A stretch of 64,000 nt of DNA from JAANXG01 sp963731035 (GTDB lineage: Bacteria; Pseudomonadota; Gammaproteobacteria; Arenicellales; JAANXG01). The notes under the pieces were generated by a model. The model had not been told where the DNA came from, ran no database searches, and saw nothing but the letters and a program-made list of their open reading frames with translations. Numbering within the stretch: the stretch's first letter is position 1; each line of letters begins with the position of its first letter. Below, piece after piece: positions 58,291 through 64,000 of the stretch. A program made the translations under genes and the position numbers. The DNA lies in the NCBI GenBank assembly GCA_963731035.1, contig CAVSUY010000022.1:434001-498000 (forward strand). Direction: 5' to 3'.

Positions 58291-60636
58291 CTATGGCCGT
58301 GCCAGATCGGGTTCGCCCACCGACCTCACGGCGCAGGGTGCCGACTTTCCAGGCGCCGTCCCTTCCACGAAAGGCAGATAGCGTCCGTTGATACAGCCCT
58401 GGGCGAACCTGCCGCGGTCATCGACCTTGACGAAGCGTATACGATTGCGCTTGACCGGGTAGGTCGGGGTCAGATCCAGCTTCTGCATGATGTCGGCCCA
58501 CAGAAGCATCGCCCCACTGGCACCGGACAGGCCGGTTGACTTGTTGTCGTCGCGGCCGACCCAGACCACGGTCACGTAGTTGCCTGAATATCCGGCAAAC
58601 CAGCTATCCCGGAAGCCGTCCGTCGTGCCGGTCTTGCCGGCCAGTCCCAGGTCGGGGTCGAAGCGGCTCTCCAACGCGTGGGCCGTACCGGAGCGTATCA
58701 CTTCCTGCAAGGCGTAGTGCAGGAGAGCCATGGTATCCGGTTCCACCACCTGCTTGACTTCAATGGGATAGCGGCTGAGCGGCTTGTCGTCATTGGACAG
58801 GATTGCCCAGGTGGTGCGCAACGAGGTTCTAAAACCGTCATTGGCGATGGTCAAGTACATCCGCGCGACATCGACAGGCGACAGGTCCACGGCCCCCAGG
58901 ACCACGGAAGGATAAGGAGGTATGTCCTTCCCGATACCCAGGCGGTGGAGCATGTCCACAACGTGGTTGATGCCCACGGCCATGCCCACCCGGGCCGTGG
59001 ACACGTTCCTGGAATGGGCAAGAGCGTCGATCAGCAGGTTGTTCCCGAAGTATTTCCTGCTGTAGTTCTTTGGAGACCAGTCCGGCGTTCCACGCTGCTT
59101 GATGGTGATGGGCTCGTCCTCGACGACCGTGGCAAGATTGAACTGCGAGCTCGCCTCCAGGGCGGCCAGGTATACCCCCGGTTTGATCACCGACCCCACC
59201 GGGCGCTCGGCGTCCACCGCGCGGTTAAAGCCCAGGAACCGGGCGCGTCTGCCACCCAGTACCGCCACTACGTCGCCGCTCTCGACCCGGGCCACTACCA
59301 CGGCGGCATTCAGGGAACCCGGCTTGTTCTTCGTCCTGCTTTCGATCTCCTTTAAACGAGAGCGGGTGGCGGCCTCCACGATATGCTGCACTTCCGGGTC
59401 CAGGGTGGTGAAGATCTGCAATCCGTCAGTCTGCAGATCCTTGGTGCGGTATTCATCCTGCAGCTGCTCGCGCAGCAGCCCCATGAACGCGGGATACACG
59501 GCGTCGGTAGCCGGCCCGCGTGCCGCAACTCCCAGGGGTGCGGCCCGCGCAGCATCCGCCTGCGCGGCATCCACGTAGCCGAGTTTTTCCATCTGGCTGA
59601 TGACCAGATTGCGGCGCTCCATAGCGCGCTCGGGATGTTTCCGCGGGTTGTAGTAGGAGGCACCTCTGACCAGGGCGACTAACAACGCGGTTTGAGGCAC
59701 CTTCAGCTCGGAGATGGGACGATTGAAATAGAACAGGCTCGCCAGCCCGAAGCCGTGTATCGCGTTGTTTCCCGATTGTCCGAGATACACCTCGTTCATG
59801 TAGGTCTGCAGTATCTCCCTCTTGCTGTAATGGAGTTCAAGCAGAATCGCCATGATCATTTCGTTGATCTTGCGGGTGACGCTGCGTTCGGGAGAAAGGA
59901 AGAAGTTCTTCACCAACTGCTGCGTGATGGTGCTGCCACCCTGAACGATCTCTCCGGCTTTGATGTCCGCCCAGATGGCCCGCAGCAGCCCCCGCGGATC
60001 GACTCCAAAATGCTCGGTGAAGTTCTTGTCTTCCACCGCCAGCAGCGCACCCACGAGGTGGGGAGGGACGTCGTCCAGCTCGATCAGCTTTCTCTCCTCC
60101 CGGCGCGTCGGCGACACAGTGCCGATCTGCTGCGGCTCGATTCTGGCAATCGCCACCGTGCCGCCCTCGGCGTTCTCGATGGAGGCTATCCGGCCGCCGC
60201 CGAAGTCTATTTTGAGCTGGCGCGCCGGTGCCCGCCCGTCCTCGAATTGGAACGCCCGCGTGTAGACCTCGACGGAACCCGAGCCCTCGGTGAAAGTGCC
60301 CGGCTGGGTGGCGCCACCCGTTCTCCGGTAACCCACATGGCTGAGCTCGCTCTCCAGCCGCTCGCGGCTCATGGCCTTACCCGTGTAGAGCTCTGTAGGC
60401 TGGGTGTAGACCGTTGCCGGAAGCGCCCAGCGTTTGCCCTCCATTTGCCTGCGGACAGTGAAATCCAGGTATACGATGTAGACAACCAGCGCCAGCACGA
60501 CCAGCAGCCCCGCACGCTGCAGCCAGTAACGGGCGGTCGACTCCTGCCGGCGGGCCCGCGACGTCGACCGGCTCGTTCGCCGGCGCGTCTTCGTGCTGCG
60601 CTTCTTAGCCGCCTTCTTTTTCTTCTTCGCTGCCAT
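58291..60636 (-). CDS. mrcB: Bifunctional penicillin-binding protein 1b
   Basis: A 781-residue class A PBP. A very basic cytoplasmic start (AAKKKKKAAKKRSTKTRRR) precedes one span (about 40-58). A UB2H-like region, the glycosyltransferase domain (EDKNFTEHFGVDPRGLLRA with catalytic Glu, GGSTITQQLVKN) and the transpeptidase follow. Transpeptidase motifs are SVIK (VGSVIKPG), SRN (HSRNVST) and KTGT (AGKTGTTDG). It builds and cross-links peptidoglycan. It overlaps the DUF2007 gene by 32 bases and is followed by the LpoP-like gene, so these are one operon. Confidence 0.95.
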   Translation of the reverse strand: MAAKKKKKAAKKRSTKTRRRTSRSTSRARRQESTARYWLQRAGLLVVLALVVYIVYLDFTVRRQMEGKRWALPATVYTQPTELYTGKAMSRERLESELSHVGYRRTGGATQPGTFTEGSGSVEVYTRAFQFEDGRAPARQLKIDFGGGRIASIENAEGGTVAIARIEPQQIGTVSPTRREERKLIELDDVPPHLVGALLAVEDKNFTEHFGVDPRGLLRAIWADIKAGEIVQGGSTITQQLVKNFFLSPERSVTRKINEMIMAILLELHYSKREILQTYMNEVYLGQSGNNAIHGFGLASLFYFNRPISELKVPQTALLVALVRGASYYNPRKHPERAMERRNLVISQMEKLGYVDAAQADAARAAPLGVAARGPATDAVYPAFMGLLREQLQDEYRTKDLQTDGLQIFTTLDPEVQHIVEAATRSRLKEIESRTKNKPGSLNAAVVVARVESGDVVAVLGGRRARFLGFNRAVDAERPVGSVIKPGVYLAALEASSQFNLATVVEDEPITIKQRGTPDWSPKNYSRKYFGNNLLIDALAHSRNVSTARVGMAVGINHVVDMLHRLGIGKDIPPYPSVVLGAVDLSPVDVARMYLTIANDGFRTSLRTTWAILSNDDKPLSRYPIEVKQVVEPDTMALLHYALQEVIRSGTAHALESRFDPDLGLAGKTGTTDGFRDSWFAGYSGNYVTVVWVGRDDNKSTGLSGASGAMLLWADIMQKLDLTPTYPVKRNRIRFVKVDDRGRFAQGCINGRYLPFVEGTAPGKSAPCAVRSVGEPDLARP

Positions 60637-60952
60637 GTGGACCTTCTACCGGCAGCGCGGTACCGCACTGCCAGCAGATTTCGAAAGACGCCGGGTTCTC
60701 CTCATGGCAGTGCGGGCAACGAACCACCCCCTTGCTCCGGTTGACATCCCGCTCGAACTTTCGGACCAGCGCCCTGGCCTGCTGCCAGTCGGACTCATCC
60801 TCGATCCACACCTCCGGATAGATGTGGGGAAGCTCCCCGACGCCTCCCTGGAGGTTCTCGTAGAACACGCGGGCCATTACCCCGTGGGCCTCGAGGGAAT
60901 GCACCACGAGGTGCGCGTCGGGCAAGTGAGCGGCAGTGTAGACCCGTCTCAT
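60605..60952 (-). CDS. DUF2007-domain protein with a zinc ribbon
   Basis: A 115-residue cytoplasmic protein. Residues 1-70 follow DUF2007 (AHLPDAHLVVHSLEAHGV, then PEVWIEDESDWQQARALV), a ferredoxin-like domain related to PII-type signal proteins. A zinc ribbon follows (CPHCHEENPASFEICWQCG). It overlaps the mrcB start by 32 bases, an unusual long overlap suggesting coupled translation. Role unknown. Confidence 0.85.
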   Translation of the reverse strand: MRRVYTAAHLPDAHLVVHSLEAHGVMARVFYENLQGGVGELPHIYPEVWIEDESDWQQARALVRKFERDVNRSKGVVRCPHCHEENPASFEICWQCGTALPVEGPHGSEEEKEGG

Positions 60953-61007
60953 GAATCAGGATCCCGATGGGGTGGGCGGAAGTGGATTCGCGACAGCAAC
61001 GCGCGCA

Positions 61008-61037
61008 ATCATAATTTGTTCGTCTCCACGGGTTCAA
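61008..61037 (-). promoter_or_regulatory. Sigma-70 promoter of the DUF2007-mrcB-lpoP-like operon
   Basis: On the minus strand TTGAAC (61032-61037) and TATGAT (61008-61013) are 18 bases apart, about 50 bases before the first gene. A weaker plus-strand -10, TACAAT at 61083-61088 with GTGACG 17 bases upstream, faces the isomerase gene. Confidence 0.6.
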
Positions 61038-61122
61038 GTGACAGATGCGGGGCGGCTTCGTGACGGGCGAGCGGTGGCACCCTACAATGGCGGCGACATT
61101 TCCACGGCAGCTGACGAGACCG

Positions 61123-61722
61123 ATGAGCACCATAGAGTTCTACTTCGACTTCTCCTCGCCCTACGGCTACCTGGCGAGCACACAGATTGACGATATTGCC
61201 GCCCGGTATGGCCGCAGGGTGGAATGGTGTCCCTACCTGGTAGGCACGGCCATGAAAGCCACCGGACATCAACCGATGGTCAATACACCCATGTTCCGGG
61301 ACTACGTGCTCGTGGACGTGCCGCGATTTGCGCGCCTGCTCGGGGTTCCCCTCAGGCTCGCGGATTCGTTTCCACTCGTGGCCACCGCCGCTTCGCGCGC
61401 CTATTACTGGCTCCAGGAGCAGGATCCGGAGCGTGCCCATGCCTTTGCCAAGGCCGCGTACCACGCGTTCTTTGGAGAGGGAAGGGACATATCCAAGCTG
61501 GATGAGCTTCAGGCTATCGGCGACTCCTGCGGAACAGACGGCGAGCGGCTGGCCGAGGCGACCCGGGACCAGGCGGTCAAGGACCTGTTCAAACGGAACA
61601 ACGATGCCGCCCTGGCGAAAGGGGTTTTCGGGTCGCCCTACATCCTGGTGGACGGCGAGCCGTTCTGGGGCGCGGACCGTCTGTACCAGGTGGAGAAGTG
61701 GCTCGAGACCGGCGGCTGGTAG
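61123..61722 (+). CDS. 2-hydroxychromene-2-carboxylate isomerase family (DsbA-like/kappa GST fold)
   Basis: A 199-residue thioredoxin-fold protein with an all-helical insertion. It opens IEFYFDFSSPYGYLASTQID; SPYGY replaces the CxxC of DsbA and is typical of HCCA isomerases and kappa GSTs. GVFGSPYILVDGEPFWGADRL carries the cis-Pro region. HCCA isomerase acts in naphthalene breakdown, but most family members have other roles; no naphthalene genes are near. Glutathione-dependent isomerisation is likely. Convergent with cfa. Confidence 0.86.
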   Translation: MSTIEFYFDFSSPYGYLASTQIDDIAARYGRRVEWCPYLVGTAMKATGHQPMVNTPMFRDYVLVDVPRFARLLGVPLRLADSFPLVATAASRAYYWLQEQDPERAHAFAKAAYHAFFGEGRDISKLDELQAIGDSCGTDGERLAEATRDQAVKDLFKRNNDAALAKGVFGSPYILVDGEPFWGADRLYQVEKWLETGGW

Positions 61723-61725
61723 GCG

Positions 61726-62976
61726 TCAGCGGTACAGGTGCTCGCGGGTCATCGGCACCTCGTTGCTCTCGCCCCGGTTGAACACCACCTGAAACAGTTG
61801 CAGGTCGCCGAGGCGGAACGCGGCGATAGAGCCGGTCAGGTACACGCGCCAGGCGCGGACGAATCGTTCATCGAATAGATCGCGAACTTTGGCAACGTTC
61901 TCTTCGAACCTCTGCAGCCAGTGCTCCAGGGTCAGGGCGTAGTGGAGGCGGAGATTCTCCACATCGAGCACCGAAAGATTGAACGGCTCGAAGATCGCGG
62001 CCATTTCCTTGAGGGTCGGCGGATAGGCGCCGGGAAATATCCGCTTCTCTATCCATCGGTTCATCGGCCTGGGACGGTTGCGCCCGATGGAATGGATCAG
62101 GCCGCGTCCGTCGGGACGCAGGCATCTGTCGACGACGGCCCCCAGGGAACGGTAGTTGGCGGTCCCCACATGCTCCAGCATGCCGACCGAGACGAACACG
62201 TCGCATTCGCCCGTGGCATTTCGATAATCGTCCTCGACATATTCCACCCGGTCGTCGACGCCCAGCTCCCTGGCCTTGTCGCGAGCGAACAGAATCTGCT
62301 GGTGGGAGATGTTGTAAGCGCGGACCCTGGCACCGTATTCCCTGGCCATGAACCGGGCCAGGCCGCCCCATCCGCACCCGGCCTCGATCACCTCGTCCCC
62401 TTCCCTGAGCTGGAGCTTGCGGCACACGTGGTGCAGCTTCGCCGCTTGCGACTGCTCGATCGTCATGTCGGCCGAAGGGTAGTAGGCGCAGGTATACTGC
62501 ATATGGTCGCGATCCAGCCACAGGCTGTAGAAATCGTTGCTGAGATCGTAATGATGATGGATATTTTCCTTGGATGCGGACAGGGTATTGCGCCGCGGGC
62601 GTCCCTTGCCCAGCACCGTCTGCAACCGGACGAAAGCGCTCGTGTCCGAGACAGCCTGCGGCCTTTGGGCGCTGGCGATCTCTATGAACCGATACAGATC
62701 GCCGAGCACTTCGACGGTGCCATCGCTGTAGCGGTCGCCGAAGTTGAGGTCCGGGTTGGTGAGCAGCCCCCACAGGGCTCTGCGGGTCTTGATCCGAAGC
62801 GTGATTTCCGGTTCGCCGACTCCTTCATACAGGCGCTCGCCGCCCCACAGCTCTACCGCTAGGGAAGGCCCGTGCATGGCGCGCAGAAACGCCGTCATCA
62901 GGCGCTTCTCGAGGATTGTGGCCCGCCCGGACGTGCTGGCCTCGGCTGCCGCATCGTCGGTGAAATCGAGCGGCAT
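61726..62976 (-). CDS. cfa: Cyclopropane-fatty-acyl-phospholipid synthase
   Basis: A 416-residue enzyme that adds a methylene bridge across double bonds of membrane lipids using S-adenosylmethionine. The SAM-binding loop is VIEAGCGWGGLARFMA. Other landmarks are IHHHYDLSNDFYSLWLD, MQYTCAYYP and SVGMLEHVGTANYRS. The first 70 residues form the N-terminal lipid-binding part. The ATG MPLDFTDD is chosen, with AAGG upstream; longer frames start at TTG only. Cfa usually raises membrane stability under stress. Confidence 0.93.
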   Translation of the reverse strand: MPLDFTDDAAAEASTSGRATILEKRLMTAFLRAMHGPSLAVELWGGERLYEGVGEPEITLRIKTRRALWGLLTNPDLNFGDRYSDGTVEVLGDLYRFIEIASAQRPQAVSDTSAFVRLQTVLGKGRPRRNTLSASKENIHHHYDLSNDFYSLWLDRDHMQYTCAYYPSADMTIEQSQAAKLHHVCRKLQLREGDEVIEAGCGWGGLARFMAREYGARVRAYNISHQQILFARDKARELGVDDRVEYVEDDYRNATGECDVFVSVGMLEHVGTANYRSLGAVVDRCLRPDGRGLIHSIGRNRPRPMNRWIEKRIFPGAYPPTLKEMAAIFEPFNLSVLDVENLRLHYALTLEHWLQRFEENVAKVRDLFDERFVRAWRVYLTGSIAAFRLGDLQLFQVVFNRGESNEVPMTREHLYR

Positions 62977-63097
62977 GTGTCTGCCTTTTCCGTCCAAAAC
63001 TTGAACACTCACCAGGTTTTCAAAGCGACCGCCTATGCTAAACCAGGGGGGCCTCGCTGACAACGCCCCCGGCCGGCGCGCGGGCCGCTTGCGTCGG

Positions 63098-63469
63098 CTA
63101 CTGCGTGCCGATGATCTCGACGCGCTCCGAGCTGCCCAGAATCACCGTCTTGCCGTCTATGGATCTGAAGCGATTGCCCTTCAGGTCTTTCTTGTATGCC
63201 TTGTAAGTGGCCGTGCCGTTGTCGCCGATGACGCGGATCGTCATGATCCGGTGCTGCTCCCGCCAGTGCAGGCCGTACAGAATCGCGGAGAGCAGCAGCA
63301 GGCCGGCGACGATACCGTAGGCCACCCTGCGTCCGAAACGGCTGGCCGCCGCCGCGGCCTGTGCTTCGACACGCCTGGCCGCCGACTCGACGCGGCCGGA
63401 GTTTTTGACCCTGTAGAACGTCATCACGCCCAGCACGACCAGGACGGTGACGAGAATTTTCGTGAGCAC
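63098..63469 (-). CDS. Small membrane protein of unknown function
   Basis: A 123-residue protein with two spans, TKILVTVLVVLGVMTFY near the start and VAYGIVAGLLLLSAILYGL at about 50-70. Between lies an Arg/Ala-rich coiled helix (ESAARRVEAQAAAAASRFGRR). A small domain follows (RVIGDNGTATYKAYKKDLKG, then GKTVILGSSERVEIIG), probably periplasmic. The GTG start is favoured; an upstream TTG would add 26 residues. Unrecognised. Confidence 0.6.
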   Translation of the reverse strand: MLTKILVTVLVVLGVMTFYRVKNSGRVESAARRVEAQAAAAASRFGRRVAYGIVAGLLLLSAILYGLHWREQHRIMTIRVIGDNGTATYKAYKKDLKGNRFRSIDGKTVILGSSERVEIIGTQ

Positions 63470-63568
63470 TAGATAAGACGACGTGGATTGGTGGTCCGCG
63501 ATACTACCTGATATGACGCCGGCGCCGAAGTAAAGGCACTCGACCAATCAAGCCACCGGCCCACCCTG

Positions 63569-63616
63569 GCAGGATGTTGAAAAACGCCTTCCTGGCCTTT
63601 TTCAACCGCCTGCTAG
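63569..63616. mobile_element. Short palindromic element, probable deletion copy
   Basis: A 48-base hairpin with ends GCAGGATGTTGAAAAA and TTTTTCAACCGCCTGC, followed by CTAG. It shares 38 identical bases (63569-63606) with the start of the 160-base element at 63827. It has no coding capacity. Confidence 0.55.
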
Positions 63617-63826
63617 TGTACCCCGTCAAACCGTCTGTAACTTATCGGCGGCTTGCCGATCCGGGTTGAATTGTTCGATAGAGCATCGAAAGGGCGCCGC
63701 CGGGGTCTTTTTCACCAAGCGAGTATCGGGGAGCGACTGAAAAAGACCCCGGCGGCGCCCGTTTGCGGATCGGGGCCACCGTCATCCCAGCCTGAAATGA
63801 TTTGCATCATTTCTGGCAGGGGTACA
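63617..63826. mobile_element. MITE-like insertion flanked by CTAG
   Basis: A 210-base element with terminal inverted repeats TGTACCCC/GGGGTACA and a CTAG on each side (63613-63616 and 63827-63830), consistent with a 4-base target duplication. It contains a perfect 23-base inverted repeat (63692-63714 with 63738-63760). It is non-coding. Removing it rejoins two copies of the neighbouring palindromic element at a single CTAG. Its left end matches 16 bases at 4404-4419. Confidence 0.6.
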
Positions 63827-63986
63827 CTAGCAGGATGTTGAAAAACGCCTTCCTGGCCTTTTTCAACGCGCCGAGCGCGGCACCTGTCCGCACTCGGCTA
63901 CGCCGAATCAAGCACTTACAGTGCTTGATTCGCGGCGAGACATCCCTGTCCCGCACCAGCAGTGCTGTTTTTCAACAGCCTGCTAG
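63827..63986. mobile_element. 160-base palindromic element with 20-base terminal inverted repeats
   Basis: Ends CTAGCAGGATGTTGAAAAAC (63827-63846) and GTTTTTCAACAGCCTGCTAG (63967-63986) are inverted repeats with one mismatch. Inside is a perfect hairpin with arms GAATCAAGCACT (63905-63916) and AGTGCTTGATTC (63920-63931). The GTTGAAAAAC-type ends resemble those of some insertion sequences, but there is no transposase frame, so it is probably a MITE. The last 14 bases of the window lie beyond it. Confidence 0.6.
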
Positions 63987-64000
63987 TGCTCGAATATATG

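Noticed and set aside
61123..61722. Naphthalene degradation pathway
   Set aside because: The isomerase-like protein stands alone; no ring dioxygenase or dehydrogenase genes are near.

Overview
The window looks like a piece of a GC-rich gammaproteobacterial chromosome. Evidence is a complete Tol-Pal operon ending in tRNA-Lys, the ruvCAB-yebC-nudB-aspS block, the leuS-lptE-holA-proA-nadD-rsfS-rlmH block, maf-rng-yhdP-tldD-pmbA, and an mrcB with a TPR lipoprotein. These gene orders resemble those of Pseudomonas and relatives, but several details differ, so I do not name a genus. No phage, CRISPR array, rRNA or intact transposase gene is visible.

Layout. 0-3.4 kb: tail of an AlaX-type tRNA-editing protein, then a minus-strand operon (secreted unknown protein, ExbB, two ExbDs, TonB). 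3.7-21.6 kb: an accessory metabolic region with mixed strands: an outer-membrane barrel protein, flavodoxin-like protein, RidA-like protein, TrpB2, proline-racemase-family enzyme, nucleotide-carrier-like transporter with a Tat-type aldo/keto reductase, VanX-like dipeptidase, CoA transferase, a secreted Nudix protein divergent from an AlkB-like oxygenase, quinone reductase, SDR, an alpha/beta-hydrolase-OsmC fusion, MscS channel, M20 and M24 peptidases, and a TVP38 membrane protein. An AT-rich gap at 13.9-14.1 kb holds a cluster of DnaA-box-like sites. 22-26.5 kb: a TAXI-type binding protein in an operon with a PAS-GGDEF-EAL protein, plus two unknown exported proteins.

26.6-55.7 kb is almost entirely conserved housekeeping DNA on the minus strand: tRNA-Lys, cpoB-pal-tolBARQ-ybgC, ruvBAC, yebC, nudB, aspS, FmdB-like, pmbA-tldD, nitrilase, yhdP, rng-maf, rlmH-rsfS-nadD-proA-holA-lptE-leuS. 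It covers envelope constriction and integrity, recombination repair, tRNA charging, peptide maturation, RNA processing and NAD synthesis. 55.8-63.5 kb: small exported proteins, a GST, the LpoP-like lipoprotein with PBP1b and a DUF2007 protein, an HCCA-isomerase-like protein, cyclopropane fatty acid synthase, and a small membrane protein. 63.6-64 kb is a nest of palindromic, non-coding repeats, including a MITE-like insertion with CTAG flanks.

Points most worth checking: an ExbD with the proton-path Asp replaced by Asn; an OsmC-fused hydrolase without its nucleophilic Ser; the orphan TAXI protein with a c-di-GMP enzyme; the secreted Nudix enzyme; the DnaA-box cluster; the nested MITE; and an AspRS carrying the His typical of non-discriminating enzymes. 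Functions are assigned from motifs read by eye; no database search was run.
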